64,000 nucleotides of DNA from Bosea beijingensis (GTDB lineage Bacteria; Pseudomonadota; Alphaproteobacteria; Rhizobiales; Beijerinckiaceae): positions 884,811 through 948,810 of the forward strand of contig NZ_CP132359.1 of NCBI RefSeq assembly GCF_030758975.1, read 5' to 3'. Made by a program: the position numbers and the translations under genes. The notes under the pieces are model-generated. The model was not told the DNA's origin, searched no databases, and worked only from the letters and a program-made list of their open reading frames with translations. Positions 51,359 to 61,454 of the stretch are shown here, piece by piece. The first letter of the stretch is position 1. Each line of letters opens with the position of its first letter.

Positions 51359-52285
51359 CACCCGGCCTGCGCCTGATCGCTTCGCAGGCAGCGTCATCGC
51401 CATCACCCCGATGATCACAAAGCCGAGCCCGGCCCAGGCCATCGGCGCAAGCACCTCCCCCAGGAAGACCATGCCGATCAGCACGCCGGTCGGGACACGC
51501 AGATAGGCGACCGCCGTCGTGGCGACGGAGCCCAGCCGCGCGATCAGCCGGAAATAGATCACGAAGGCCAGTGCGGTCGACACGAGCGAGAGCGCGACCA
51601 GCGCCCGGATCGACTGGGCGGAAGGCGACAGGGTCCAGGGCCGGTCCAGCAGCAGGCTGAGCGGCAGCAGGACGAGCGCACCGCAGAGCAGCGAGCCGGC
51701 CGCCGGCATGATCGGATCCAGCCCCTTGAAGCTGCGCCCGAACAAGGCCGCGCCGCCATAGCAGAGGCTCGCCGCGACCAGCGCGAGCTGTGCCCAGAGC
51801 TGCTCGCCGAAGCCTGCCATCGCCTGTGTCCCGACGATCAGGATGGTGCCGACGAGGCCGGCCGCGATTCCGGCGAGGCGTAAAGGCGGCAGGCGCTCGG
51901 CCGACGCCGAGAGGCAGGAGAGCAGGACGACGAAGATCGGGCTGGTCGAGCTCAGGATCGTCGCCAGCCCCGCATCGACGCTGCGCTCGGCCCAGGCGAT
52001 CAGGGTGAAGGGCACGACGCTGTTGAGACAGGCCTGGATCAGGAACTGCCGCCATGTTGCGAGATCGTGCGGCAGCCTGAGGCCACGCCAGCGGATGACG
52101 GCGAGCAGTGCTGCGCCCGCGATCAGGGTCCGGGCCGCGATCAGGGTCAGCGGCGGGATCGTCTCCACGCCGAGCTTGATGAAGGTGTAGGAACCGCCCC
52201 AGAGCCCGGCCAGCACCAGCAGGAGCGTGAGCTCCACGGCGCGGTTCGGGGTGGCAGTGGACTGATCGAGCGTTCGGATGGCCAT
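51353..52285 (-). CDS. DMT superfamily (EamA) exporter
   Basis: 310 aa with ten predicted helices in two EamA repeats; start ATG 52285 with AGGAGA. LLLVLAGLWGGSYTFIKLGVETIPP opens repeat one, AALFGRSFKGLDP begins the second. Typical exporters of amino acids or metabolites. The substrate is unknown. Confidence 0.92.
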   Translation of the reverse strand: MAIRTLDQSTATPNRAVELTLLLVLAGLWGGSYTFIKLGVETIPPLTLIAARTLIAGAALLAVIRWRGLRLPHDLATWRQFLIQACLNSVVPFTLIAWAERSVDAGLATILSSTSPIFVVLLSCLSASAERLPPLRLAGIAAGLVGTILIVGTQAMAGFGEQLWAQLALVAASLCYGGAALFGRSFKGLDPIMPAAGSLLCGALVLLPLSLLLDRPWTLSPSAQSIRALVALSLVSTALAFVIYFRLIARLGSVATTAVAYLRVPTGVLIGMVFLGEVLAPMAWAGLGFVIIGVMAMTLPAKRSGAGRVS

Positions 52286-52455
52286 GGTTTCTCCTGAGGT
52301 CGCAGGACCATGCCAGCGCGGCAGCAGCGGCGCATGCGGGAACGCTACGGACCCGGCCGTAGCTTCGGAGCTTGATTCAGGGGGCTTGCCGGATTGATTC
52401 AAGCGAGGCGCTTAAGCCTCTGTTTTCAAAAATCTTTGAACCGCCCCCTCAAGAG

Positions 52456-52480
52456 AAAAACCCGCGGCTTGCGCCGCGGG
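52456..52480 (-). terminator. Intrinsic terminator of hppA
   Basis: On the minus strand CCCGCGGC, short loop, GCCGCGGG followed by five T, about 29 nt after the hppA stop. Confidence 0.9.
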
Positions 52481-52508
52481 TCCGTGAGCGTCTCAGTGCT
52501 GCCTGCGC

Positions 52509-54665
52509 TCAGGAATGCGCCAGGATGGCCAGGAGCAGCAGGGCGATGATGTTGGTGATCTTGATCGCCGGGTTCACGGCGGGGCCCGCCGTGTCCTTGT
52601 AGGGGTCGCCGACGGTGTCGCCGGTCACCGAGGCCTTGTGAGCTTCGGAGCCCTTGAGATGGCGCACCCCGTCCTTGTCGACGAAGCCGTCCTCGAAGCT
52701 CTTCTTGGCGTTGTCCCAGGCGCCACCACCCGAGGTCATCGAGATCGCGACGAAGATGCCGGTGACGATCACGCCCATCAGCATGGCGCCGACGGCTGCG
52801 AAGGCGTTGTTCTTGCCGGCGATCCAGTAGATCACGAAATAGGTCACGATCGGCGCCAGCACCGGCAGGAGCGAAGGCACGACCATTTCCTTGATCGCGG
52901 CGCGGGTCAGCATGTCGACGGCGCGGCCGTAATCGGGCCGGTCCGTGCCTTCCATGATGCCGGGCTTCTCCTTGAACTGCCGGCGCACTTCCTCGACGAC
53001 GGAGCCCGCCGCGCGCCCGACCGCCGTCATACCCATACCGCCGAAGAGGAAGGGAATGAGGCCGCCGAGCAGCAGGCCGACGACGACGTAAGGGTTGGAC
53101 AGCGAGAAATCGACGGTGACGCCCTTGAAGTACTGGAACGCCGTCGAGCCCGCCTTGTTGGCCTCGGAGATGAAGAAGTTCAGGTCCGAGGTATAGGCCG
53201 CGAAGAGCACCAGCGCGCCGAGACCGGCCGAGCCGATCGCATACCCCTTGGTCACCGCCTTGGTGGTGTTGCCGACGGCGTCGAGCGCGTCGGTGGAGTG
53301 GCGGACCTCCTTGGGCAGGCCCGCCATCTCGGCGATGCCGCCGGCATTGTCCGTCACCGGGCCGAAGGCATCGAGCGCCACGACCACGCCGGCCAGCGCC
53401 AGCATGGCGGTGGTGGCGATGGCGATGCCGAACAGGCCGGCAAGGCTGTAGGAGGCGATGATGCCGGCGATGATGACGATGGTCGGCAGCGCCGTCGATT
53501 CCAGGGAGACCGCGAGGCCCTGGATGACGTTGGTGCCGTGGCCGGTCACCGAGGCCTGGGCGATCGAGACCACCGGGCGCTTGCCGGTGCCGGTGTAGTA
53601 TTCGGTGATGATGACGATGAGCAGCGTCACCGCGAGGCCGACCAGCGCGCAGGCAAAGAGCCCGCCCGAGGTGAAGCTGACGCCCTGCACCGTCTTGAAG
53701 GCGGCCGAGAAGCCGCCGAACATGGCGTAGTTCACGGCAGCGATCGCGCCGACCGAAAGCACGCCAGCAGCGATGAAGCCCTTGTAAAGCGCGCCCATGA
53801 TCGACTGGTTGGCGCCGAGCTTCACGAAGAAGGTGCCGATGATCGAGGTCACGATGCAGGCCGCGCCGATCGCCATCGGATAGAGCATCATCGTGCCGAG
53901 CGCCGGCTGGCCGGCGAAGAAGATCGCCGCAAGCACCATGGTCGCGACCAGCGTCACCGCATAGGTCTCGAACAGGTCGGCGGCCATGCCGGCGCAGTCG
54001 CCGACATTGTCGCCGACATTGTCGGCGATGGTCGCGGGGTTGCGCGGATCATCCTCGGGAATGCCGGCCTCGACCTTGCCGACGAGGTCGGCGCCGACGT
54101 CAGCACCTTTGGTGAAGATGCCGCCGCCGAGACGGGCGAAGATCGAGATCAGCGAGGCGCCGAAGCCCAGCGCCACCAGCGAATCGATCACCGTGCGGCT
54201 GGAGGCCTCGAAGCCGAGGAAGGAGGTCAGGACGCCGTAATAGACGGCGACGCCAAGCAGCGCGAGGCCGGCAACGAGCATGCCGGTGACCGCACCCGCC
54301 TTGAAGGCGACGTCGAGACCTTCGCCCAGCGACTGCATCGCAGCCTGGGCGGTGCGGACATTGGCGCGCACCGAGACGTTCATGCCGATGAAGCCGGCGA
54401 CGCCCGAGAGCACCGCGCCGATCAGGAAGCCGATCGCCACCCATTTGCCGAGCAGCCAGGCGAGCGCGACGAAAAGCACGACGCCGACCATCGAAATGGT
54501 CATGTACTGGCGCTTGAGATAGGCCTGCGCGCCTTCGGCGACCGCACCGGAAATCTCCTGCATGCGCTGGTTGCCGGCGTCGCGCTTCATCACATCGCCA
54601 TAGGCCCAGACGCCGTAGGCTATGGAAAGCGCACTCAATATGATGATGAGAAGCAGAGCTGACAT
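52509..54665 (-). CDS. hppA: Membrane-bound proton-pumping pyrophosphatase, K+-independent type
   Basis: 718 aa, about 16 helices. Couples pyrophosphate hydrolysis to proton pumping. Active-site motifs: [57 protein letters not shown] carries lysine where K+-dependent enzymes have alanine (GNTTAA), so a K+-independent proton pump is predicted, as in Rhodospirillum. A ribosome site AGGAAATCGA precedes ATG 54665. Confidence 0.97.
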   Translation of the reverse strand: MSALLLIIILSALSIAYGVWAYGDVMKRDAGNQRMQEISGAVAEGAQAYLKRQYMTISMVGVVLFVALAWLLGKWVAIGFLIGAVLSGVAGFIGMNVSVRANVRTAQAAMQSLGEGLDVAFKAGAVTGMLVAGLALLGVAVYYGVLTSFLGFEASSRTVIDSLVALGFGASLISIFARLGGGIFTKGADVGADLVGKVEAGIPEDDPRNPATIADNVGDNVGDCAGMAADLFETYAVTLVATMVLAAIFFAGQPALGTMMLYPMAIGAACIVTSIIGTFFVKLGANQSIMGALYKGFIAAGVLSVGAIAAVNYAMFGGFSAAFKTVQGVSFTSGGLFACALVGLAVTLLIVIITEYYTGTGKRPVVSIAQASVTGHGTNVIQGLAVSLESTALPTIVIIAGIIASYSLAGLFGIAIATTAMLALAGVVVALDAFGPVTDNAGGIAEMAGLPKEVRHSTDALDAVGNTTKAVTKGYAIGSAGLGALVLFAAYTSDLNFFISEANKAGSTAFQYFKGVTVDFSLSNPYVVVGLLLGGLIPFLFGGMGMTAVGRAAGSVVEEVRRQFKEKPGIMEGTDRPDYGRAVDMLTRAAIKEMVVPSLLPVLAPIVTYFVIYWIAGKNNAFAAVGAMLMGVIVTGIFVAISMTSGGGAWDNAKKSFEDGFVDKDGVRHLKGSEAHKASVTGDTVGDPYKDTAGPAVNPAIKITNIIALLLLAILAHS

Positions 54666-54740
54666 TCGATTTCCTGACCTTGAGCTTCCAGCCGTGGGAG
54701 CGTGATCGCTCCTCTTTGCAGCGTTGGACGTCAGGCAGCG

Positions 54741-54770
54741 AAAAAACGGGCCCTAAAGACTCAAGGCCCG
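54741..54770 (-). terminator. Intrinsic terminator of the ureidoglycine aminohydrolase gene
   Basis: CGGGCC and GGCCCG pair on the minus strand with a 12-nt loop, then six T, about 100 nt past the gene's stop. Confidence 0.75.
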
Positions 54771-54873
54771 CCTCGCGTCGCCAGTGTCAGGCGAATTTGT
54801 GGCAAGTTTCGGCGAGGAGCGCAAACGCCTCGGCTTACAAATTTGGTCGAATGTCAGGCAGATCGGCGAAAGC

Positions 54874-55674
54874 TCAGAGAGCGAGGTCGCGATTGACGTT
54901 CTTGTAGAGCATGTAGCAGGCGTCGCCGTAGCCGGTCGGGTAGAATTGCTGCGGGCAAAAACCGCCCATCCAGATGAAATCCCGCTCCCAGATCTCGTGC
55001 CAGTCGGCGCCGAGCAGATAGAGCCCCTGCCCCTCCAGCATGTAGAGGCCGTGTTCCATCACATGGGTCTCGACCGCCGGGAAGCAGACTCCCGGCTTGA
55101 ACCACATCAGGTTCATCTCGAAATCGAAGCGCATGTCGCCATAGGGCAGCAGGAACTGGAAGCCGCGCCCTTCCATGCCGGTGTGATTCGTGATCGGCAC
55201 GGCATCCTGATGCGAGACGATCGGCTCGGGCACGTCGAGCCCAGGAGCCGCCTCGTAGCGCTTGCGCAAGGCAAGCACGCGGATGGTCTCGGCCGATTCG
55301 TTGCGCAGGGTGAAGGCGGTCGCCGGCGGCAGATAGGCGAAGCCGCCAACGGTGAGAGCCTGCGCCACCCCGCCGCTGACCGCGATCCGCGCCTCGCCCG
55401 AGAGGACGTAGAAGAAGTGCTGGATGCCGTCCTCGCTGAAGGCGGCCGGCGTGCCGCCGCCGGGCGCGATCTCCAGGACATACTGGGCGAAAACCGCGCC
55501 CATCACCGGCCCAGTCAGGACGCGCACGATCGTATCGCGATACTGCGGCAGGCGGCTGACCAGCACGCCCTCGGGCGGCATGAAGGCGTAGTTGGATTTG
55601 ATGACACCGCGATTATGCCCGATGGCGCCGGGCGGAACATGGCCGGTCGCGGGCGGGAAGGCGCGGTTGTTCAT
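54874..55674 (-). CDS. allE: (S)-ureidoglycine aminohydrolase (bicupin)
   Basis: 266 aa from ATG 55674 with TGGAG. Two cupin domains; GIQHFFYVLSGEARIAV in the first and metal-binding HVMEHGLYMLEGQGLYLL in the second, DFIWMGGFCPQQFYPTG late. NYAFMPPEGVLVSRLPQYRDT is typical of UGHAH/YlbA enzymes of the allantoin pathway, releasing ammonia from ureidoglycine. Other allantoin genes are absent here; an MFS gene is upstream. Confidence 0.9.
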   Translation of the reverse strand: MNNRAFPPATGHVPPGAIGHNRGVIKSNYAFMPPEGVLVSRLPQYRDTIVRVLTGPVMGAVFAQYVLEIAPGGGTPAAFSEDGIQHFFYVLSGEARIAVSGGVAQALTVGGFAYLPPATAFTLRNESAETIRVLALRKRYEAAPGLDVPEPIVSHQDAVPITNHTGMEGRGFQFLLPYGDMRFDFEMNLMWFKPGVCFPAVETHVMEHGLYMLEGQGLYLLGADWHEIWERDFIWMGGFCPQQFYPTGYGDACYMLYKNVNRDLAL

Positions 55675-55711
55675 CGATCGGCTCCAATCGTGGATCTGTC
55701 GGCGGCCGGGC

Positions 55712-56914
55712 TCAGGCCACGGCCGGCCGCTGGAAACGCTGCCATGCCACCAGGGCAAGGGCAATCGCGACGGGCGGGAAGACCAGCCAGTTCACGGCCG
55801 TCCAGCCGCCATGGCTGAGCAGGCCGCCCGACGAAAACGAGGCGATGGCGACCGAGCCGAAGACGAGGAAATCGTTGGCCGCCTGGACCTTCACCCGCTC
55901 CTCAGGCCGGTAGCAGTCGGTCACCAGCGCCGTCGCGCCGATGAAGCCGAAATTCCAGCCGACGCCGAGCAGGATCAGGGCCAGCCAGAAATGGCCGACG
56001 CTGAGACCCGAAAGACCGACGACAGCGGCGAGCGCCGTCAGCCCGAGGCCGACCGCAGTGACCGTGCCCTTGCCGAAGCGGGCGATCAGGCGGCCGGTGA
56101 AGAAGCTCGGCCCGAACATCGCGAGCACATGCCACTGGATGCCGAGCGTGGCGTCGCCGACCGAATGGCCGCAGGCGACCATCGCCATCGGGGCTGCCGT
56201 CATCACGAAGCTCATCAGGCCGTAGGCGACGAGCGAGGCCGTGACCGAGGCGATGAACTTCGGCTGGCGCATGATCACCCCGAGCGGACGCCCGCCGCCG
56301 GAACGGACCGCAGCGACCGGCGGCGCCCGCAAGCGCGACACGATCAGGATCGCGATCAGCGCGAGTGCGCCTTGCGCGATGAAGCTCGCGGCAAAAGGCG
56401 CGGCAGGCGTCAGATCGCGTGTCCAGTAGACCGATTGCGGGCCGATGACGCCCGCAGCGAGGCCACCTATCATGACCCAGGAAATCGCGCGCGGCCTGAA
56501 GGCGTCGGTCGCGGTATCGGCGGCGGCGAAGCGATAGCTCTGGACGAAGGAGCCGTAGAGCCCGCAAACGAAGGTGCCGAGGCAGAACAGCCAGAACAGG
56601 CGCAGCGAGACGCCGCCAGCGGCGATGCTCGCACCGGCCGCGCCGACGAGCGCCCCGATCAGGTAGCCATTGCGCCGGCCCAGCCGACGCATGACCATCG
56701 CCGCCGGGATGACGCCCGCGGCTATGCCGAGCTGGAGCAGGCTGACCGGCACGGTCGCGAAAGCCTGATCGGCGACGAGTTGGGCGCCGACGATGCCGCC
56801 GAGCGAGACGATGATCGCCGGGTTGGCGCCGCCGAGCGCCTGGGCGCCGGCGAGGACAAGCGCATTGCGCTTCGCGAGCCTGTCGCCGTCGAGAGCCGAG
56901 AAATGCTGATTCAT
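55712..56914 (-). CDS. Major facilitator superfamily transporter
   Basis: 400 aa, 12 predicted helices, start ATG 56914 (GTG 56917 alternative). Motif A-like MVMRRLGRRNGYLIGALVG after helix 2 and LIARFGKGTVTAVGLGL in the second half. No substrate assigned. It ends 37 nt ahead of the ureidoglycine aminohydrolase start and thiL stops 36 nt upstream of it, all on the same strand. Confidence 0.9.
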   Translation of the reverse strand: MNQHFSALDGDRLAKRNALVLAGAQALGGANPAIIVSLGGIVGAQLVADQAFATVPVSLLQLGIAAGVIPAAMVMRRLGRRNGYLIGALVGAAGASIAAGGVSLRLFWLFCLGTFVCGLYGSFVQSYRFAAADTATDAFRPRAISWVMIGGLAAGVIGPQSVYWTRDLTPAAPFAASFIAQGALALIAILIVSRLRAPPVAAVRSGGGRPLGVIMRQPKFIASVTASLVAYGLMSFVMTAAPMAMVACGHSVGDATLGIQWHVLAMFGPSFFTGRLIARFGKGTVTAVGLGLTALAAVVGLSGLSVGHFWLALILLGVGWNFGFIGATALVTDCYRPEERVKVQAANDFLVFGSVAIASFSSGGLLSHGGWTAVNWLVFPPVAIALALVAWQRFQRPAVA

Positions 56915-56950
56915 CACAACGCGCCTTGCGGTCGCCGTGATGCGCCGCTG

Positions 56951-57946
56951 TCAGAAATGAGAGAAGGAGCCCTGCGCGAAGCTCTGCGGCCCGCCCTTCC
57001 CGCGATAAGTCACCACGCCGGCCTCGTCCGAGATCCGCCCGACCGGCATCAGCAGAAGCATCGCTCCTTCCGCCGCCGCGACGAGAGCAGTATATTCCCT
57101 TTCCGAGGCCGTGCAGAGAATTTCGTAGTCGTCTCCGCCGGTCCAGGCCAGTTCCGCCAACGCAGGAGCAGCCATGAGCGCGGCGCGGGCCGGACCCGAG
57201 AGCGGGACCGCGTCGAGATCGATCTCGGCACCGACGCCGGATGCTTTCACGAGCTTGGCGAGATCGCCGACGAGGCCGTCCGAGACATCCATCGCCGCCG
57301 AGGCATGGCGCTGCAATGCATCGGCGAGCGCATGGCGCGGCTGCGGATGCAGATAGCGATCGGCGAGGAAGGCGCGGTCCTCGGCACTCAGCGCGGCGAC
57401 CCAGTCCGGCTTGTCCGGGCCATGGACCTTGAGCCCAAGCGCGCCGTCGCCGATGCTGCCGGAGATGAGCACGACATCACCCGGCTTAGCGCCTGAGCGC
57501 CGGACCATCCGCCCGGCCGGAACCGTGCCGAAGGCGGTGATCGAGAGGGTGAGCGGCCCCGAGGTCGAGACGGTGTCGCCGCCGATCAACGGGCAGCCCG
57601 CCGCCTCGGCCATGCGGGCGAGTCCGCCAGCGAAATCGGCGAGCCAGCCCTCGGTCCAGCCGCGCGGCAAGGCGAGCGTCAGGACGAAGCCTTCGGGCTT
57701 GGCGCCCTTCGCGGCAAGGTCGGAAAGATTGACGGCCAGCGCCTTCCACCCGATCGCGCCCGGCGGATCGTCGGGGAAGAAATGGACGCCGGCGACGAGG
57801 GCATCGGCCGTGACCACGACCTCATAGCCACGGCCCGGCCGCAACAGGCCGGCATCATCGAGGAGACCAAGCCCGCCCGGCCCGGCGATCGGCGCGAAAT
57901 AGCGGGCGATCAGCTCGAATTCGCCGGGGCGGGTCGGTTCGGTCAT
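56951..57946 (-). CDS. thiL: Thiamine-monophosphate kinase
   Basis: 331 aa. ATP-dependent phosphorylation of thiamine phosphate to the diphosphate. GEFELIARYFAPIAGP starts; GLLDDAGLL replaces the usual GDDAA (GxxDDA) Mg site, CPLIGGDTVSTSGPLTLSITAFG and ISGSIGDGALGL are conserved, WTGGDDYEILCT closes the active site. One-base overlap with nusB. Confidence 0.95.
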   Translation of the reverse strand: MTEPTRPGEFELIARYFAPIAGPGGLGLLDDAGLLRPGRGYEVVVTADALVAGVHFFPDDPPGAIGWKALAVNLSDLAAKGAKPEGFVLTLALPRGWTEGWLADFAGGLARMAEAAGCPLIGGDTVSTSGPLTLSITAFGTVPAGRMVRRSGAKPGDVVLISGSIGDGALGLKVHGPDKPDWVAALSAEDRAFLADRYLHPQPRHALADALQRHASAAMDVSDGLVGDLAKLVKASGVGAEIDLDAVPLSGPARAALMAAPALAELAWTGGDDYEILCTASEREYTALVAAAEGAMLLLMPVGRISDEAGVVTYRGKGGPQSFAQGSFSHF

Positions 57947-58413
57947 CAGGCGCTGGCGGGATCGAACTCGTCGGCGCGGAAGTCGCGGGCCATGCGGTCG
58001 AGCACGGCGTTGACCATGCCGATCTCGTCGCCCTCGTAGAAGGCGCGCGCGACCGCGACATATTCCGAGATCACGGCGCGGGCCGGCACGTCCTTGCGGA
58101 AGGCGAGCTCATAGGCACCGGCACGCAGGATCGCGCGGACTACGGCCTCGACCCGCTTCAGCGGCCAGTCCTTGGCCAGCAATTCGTCTACGGTACGGTC
58201 CACCAGGCGCTGCTCGCGGACGACGCCGCCGAGGATGTCGCGGAAGAAGGCGATCTCCGCCTCCGGCAGCTCGATCTCCTCGACCTCCTTGCCGATCCAG
58301 AAATGCTCGAACTCGGCCATGGCCTCGACGACGCCGCGGCCGCCGATTTCCATCTCGTAGAGCGCCTGCACGACCGAGAGCCGCGCCCCGCGCCGCTTCT
58401 CGGCGCGGCTCAT
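57946..58413 (-). CDS. nusB: Transcription antitermination factor NusB
   Basis: 155 aa. [48 protein letters not shown] and [30 protein letters not shown] are NusB signatures. Works with NusE at boxA of rRNA operons. Overlaps ribH by 4 nt and thiL by 1 nt. Confidence 0.97.
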   Translation of the reverse strand: MSRAEKRRGARLSVVQALYEMEIGGRGVVEAMAEFEHFWIGKEVEEIELPEAEIAFFRDILGGVVREQRLVDRTVDELLAKDWPLKRVEAVVRAILRAGAYELAFRKDVPARAVISEYVAVARAFYEGDEIGMVNAVLDRMARDFRADEFDPASA

Positions 58414-58919
58414 TGGGACGGCTCCGCCAGTGAGCGCTTGTAGCGCAGCACGGCGAGCGCCGCCTCGGCAGCACCGCCGCCCTTGTTCATGTCCTCGCGA
58501 CTGGCCCGGGCCCAGGCCTGCGCCTCGTTCTCGACGGTCAGGATGCCGTTGCCGAGCGGCAGGGCGAAGGCGACCGAGAGATCCATCAGCGCGCGCGAGC
58601 TCTCGCCGGCAACGATATCGTAATGGCCGGTCTCGCCGCGGATGACGGTACCGAGCGCGACGACCGCCTCGTAAGGGTCGACAGCCTCGTCGGCGGCGCG
58701 CAGGCCGATGACGATCGCCGAGGGGATTTCGAGCGCACCGGGAACGGTGACGACATCGACGCGACAGCCGGCTTCCTCCAGCACCGCGATGGCGCCGGCC
58801 AGCAACTCGTCGGCGTAGTTGTCGTAGAAGCGTGCCTCGACCACGAGGACGCGGGCGCCGTCGATCTCGACGGCAGGAGTTGCGGCCTTGTCGGCCGAGG
58901 TCTGCCGGGGTCCGGCCAT
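58410..58919 (-). CDS. ribH: 6,7-dimethyl-8-ribityllumazine synthase
   Basis: 169 aa from ATG 58919 (AAGGA upstream). Active-site motifs [50 protein letters not shown] and [15 protein letters not shown]. Joins ribitylaminopyrimidine and dihydroxybutanone phosphate. Same operon as ribE and ribD. Confidence 0.97.
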   Translation of the reverse strand: MAGPRQTSADKAATPAVEIDGARVLVVEARFYDNYADELLAGAIAVLEEAGCRVDVVTVPGALEIPSAIVIGLRAADEAVDPYEAVVALGTVIRGETGHYDIVAGESSRALMDLSVAFALPLGNGILTVENEAQAWARASREDMNKGGGAAEAALAVLRYKRSLAEPSQ

Positions 58920-58953
58920 TTCTTCTGTCCTTCTTGGAACGTGATCGGGCTGG

Positions 58954-59601
58954 TTACCCTTGCGGGCGCGCCTCCGCAAGCCGCGCGGCATACCGTGCCA
59001 TCAGATCGACCTCGACATGAACGGGGTCGCCCTCGCCACGCTGGCCCCAGGTGGTGACCGCGAAGGAGTGCGGAATCAGCAGCACGGTGAAGACATCGTC
59101 CTCGACCGAGTTGACGGTTAGCGAGGTGCCGTCGAGGCAGATCGAGCCCTTGGTCGCGATGAAGCGGGGCAGACCCTGCGGCGCGCGGATATGGAAACGT
59201 GCCGTTGCGCCCCAGGGCTCGTCCGGATCGGGCTCGATCGGCTCGATCCTGAGAATGCGTCCGACGCCGTCGACATGGCCGGTGACGAGATGGCCGCCGA
59301 GTTCCTCGCCTACCTTGAGCGAGCGCTCGAGGTTAATCCGCGTGCCGGACTCCCAGGTTCCGACATTCGTCTTCGCCAGCGTCTCGGCGGCAGCCTCGAC
59401 CTGGAAGATGCAGCCGGGTTCGCCATCGGTGCGGGCACGCAATGCGGTCACGGTCAGGCAGACGCCGGCACAGGCGATCGAGGCGCCGATGGCGATGCCT
59501 TCCGCCTCATAAGGGCAGGCGATGGCGAGGCGCTTGAGGCTCGGCCCCTTGCGCTCCGCCTCCACGACCTCACCGATGGCGGTGACGATGCCGGTGAACA
59601 T
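58954..59601 (-). CDS. ribE: Riboflavin synthase alpha subunit
   Basis: 215 aa with two lumazine-binding repeats: [12 protein letters not shown] and [13 protein letters not shown] in the first, [16 protein letters not shown] and [27 protein letters not shown] in the second. Overlaps ribD by one base. Confidence 0.97.
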   Translation of the reverse strand: MFTGIVTAIGEVVEAERKGPSLKRLAIACPYEAEGIAIGASIACAGVCLTVTALRARTDGEPGCIFQVEAAAETLAKTNVGTWESGTRINLERSLKVGEELGGHLVTGHVDGVGRILRIEPIEPDPDEPWGATARFHIRAPQGLPRFIATKGSICLDGTSLTVNSVEDDVFTVLLIPHSFAVTTWGQRGEGDPVHVEVDLMARYAARLAEARPQG

Positions 59602-60791
59602 CAGCCTCTCCTCGTGAAATGCTCGAAACGGTCCTGACCGATCAGGCCGGTCTCGACAAGGGCGTATAGATCGGGGTCGGCCAGCTCAGCGGCAAGCCCC
59701 GGGCGCACCGCAACAATGCCGGGCTGCCCCAGCGTTTTCGGAGAGGTCGAGACGATGACCTCGTCGGCGAGCCCCGCGAGCGCGAGCTTCTCGCCGATGC
59801 GCGGGCCGCCCTCCGAGAAGACGCGGTTGATGCCGCGCGTGCCGAGCAGGGTTAGCGCCTCGGCGAGGTCGAGATGGCCGTCCGGTCCCAGCGAGACCCG
59901 CATGACCTCGACGCCCGCAGCGACCAGCGCCTGTTCGGGCTCAACCGGCGCGGTTTCGGCCGCGATCACCCAGACGGGGACCCCACGGGCCGTGCGGACG
60001 AGCTTCGACGTCAGCGGCAGGCGCAGATGCGTATCGAGGATAACCCGGATCGGCGAGCGATCCGCCATGCCGGGCAAGCGCACGGTGAGCTGCGGATCGT
60101 CAGCAAGCACCGAGCCGATGCCGAGCATGATGACGTCGTGATGCGCGCGCTGGAGATGGACCCAGCCGCCGGCGACCGGGCTCGACACGGCGAGCGGAAC
60201 GCCTCCTGCCCCGCCGGCATAGCCGTCTGCGGTGCGGGCGATCTTGAAGGTCACCATCGGGCGGCCCTGCGTGATGCGGGTGAGATAGCCGCGATGCGCC
60301 TGCCGCGCCTCGGCTTCCAGCACGCCGACGGTGACCTCGATACCGGCGGTCCGCAGCAAGGCATGTCCGAGCCCGGCGATGAAGGGATTGGGGTCCGACA
60401 TCGCCGAAACGACGCGCTTCACGCCGGAGAGGATGGTGTGCTCGACGCAAGGAATGCCGCCGCGCACCGAGCGATGCGAGCAGGGTTCGAGCGTGACATA
60501 GAGCGTGCCGCCCATCGAGGCCGCGCCCGCTCGCGAGAAGGCATGCGCCTCGCCATGCGGACGGCCACCGGGCTGGGTATGGCCGCGTGCGACCACGACG
60601 GGACCGTCCGGCGTGTCGCGGGTGACGATGGCGCCGACAGAAGGGTTGGTCGCGGTCGTGCCAAGGCCGCGCGCGCCATAGGCGAGCGCCTGGCGCATGA
60701 AGGCGCGGTCGATCGCCTGCTGTCGGCCCGACGCATTGTCTTCACGCGAAGCGATGGCCGCTTCGTGTGAAGAAGCCCTGGGATCAGTCAT
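59601..60791 (-). CDS. ribD: Bifunctional riboflavin deaminase/reductase RibD
   Basis: 396 aa. N-terminal deaminase with zinc motif [12 protein letters not shown] and [15 protein letters not shown]-terminal reductase with [30 protein letters not shown] and [15 protein letters not shown]. Overlaps nrdR by 8 nt. No FMN riboswitch is possible directly ahead since the gene starts inside nrdR. Confidence 0.96.
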   Translation of the reverse strand: MTDPRASSHEAAIASREDNASGRQQAIDRAFMRQALAYGARGLGTTATNPSVGAIVTRDTPDGPVVVARGHTQPGGRPHGEAHAFSRAGAASMGGTLYVTLEPCSHRSVRGGIPCVEHTILSGVKRVVSAMSDPNPFIAGLGHALLRTAGIEVTVGVLEAEARQAHRGYLTRITQGRPMVTFKIARTADGYAGGAGGVPLAVSSPVAGGWVHLQRAHHDVIMLGIGSVLADDPQLTVRLPGMADRSPIRVILDTHLRLPLTSKLVRTARGVPVWVIAAETAPVEPEQALVAAGVEVMRVSLGPDGHLDLAEALTLLGTRGINRVFSEGGPRIGEKLALAGLADEVIVSTSPKTLGQPGIVAVRPGLAAELADPDLYALVETGLIGQDRFEHFTRRG

Positions 60792-61278
60792 CGGCGCGGC
60801 GCGGCGGGGCGGAGACGCCCTCCTCCTCGATCGTGCCGAGCTGGCCGAGCAGCTCCTCGAAATCCTTGGCCTCGCGGAAGTTCTTGTAGACCGAGGCGAA
60901 GCGGACATAGGCGACGTCGTCGAGACCTTTGAGCCCCTCCATCACCAGTTCGCCAATGGCCGAGCTCTGGATCTCCGCCTCGCCCGAGCTTTCGAGCTGG
61001 CGCACGATGCCGTTGACCATGCGCTCGATCCGCTCCGGCGCGACCGGGCGCTTGCGCAGGGCATGCGCGATCGAGGTCTCCAGCTTGTCGCGGTCGAAGG
61101 GCGTGCGCCGGCCCGAGCGCTTGACGACGGTCAATTCGCGCAACTGCACGCGCTCGAAGGTGGTGAAGCGGCCGCCGCAATCCGGGCAGACCCGGCGGCG
61201 GCGGATCGAGGCGTGATCGTCGGTGGGACGGGAGTCCTTCACCTGCGTATCGAGGGAGCTGCAATAGGGGCAGCGCAT
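60784..61278 (-). CDS. nrdR: Transcriptional regulator NrdR
   Basis: 164 aa; represses ribonucleotide reductase genes in response to d[24 protein letters not shown] and [17 protein letters not shown] form the zinc ribbon, followed by the ATP-cone ([20 protein letters not shown]). Start ATG 61278 fixes the zinc ribbon at residue 1. First gene of the rib-nusB-thiL run. Confidence 0.97.
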   Translation of the reverse strand: MRCPYCSSLDTQVKDSRPTDDHASIRRRRVCPDCGGRFTTFERVQLRELTVVKRSGRRTPFDRDKLETSIAHALRKRPVAPERIERMVNGIVRQLESSGEAEIQSSAIGELVMEGLKGLDDVAYVRFASVYKNFREAKDFEELLGQLGTIEEEGVSAPPRRADD

Positions 61279-61454
61279 GCGCGAATCCTTGAATGCCTGC
61301 GGGCGAGACGCCCGACGCTTCTTTGCCCCAGCGCCGGTTCTCGCGCCAGACGTCAAGGCGCCGCTGCTGCTATGCTGCGCGCGGCGATGAACCTCGAAGC
61401 GCGTTACGGCGACGAACACTCGACCTTCACAGCGAGCGCGGCGGAGCTTCTACC

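Noticed and set aside
52515..54662. 715-codon open frame on the plus strand across hppA
   Set aside because: It is antisense to a full-length, motif-rich pyrophosphatase; the translation is Asp/Arg/His-rich low-complexity, typical of the shadow of a high-GC gene.
60784..61454. FMN riboswitch for the rib genes
   Set aside because: ribD starts inside nrdR and the region ahead of nrdR shows no RFN-element conserved boxes.
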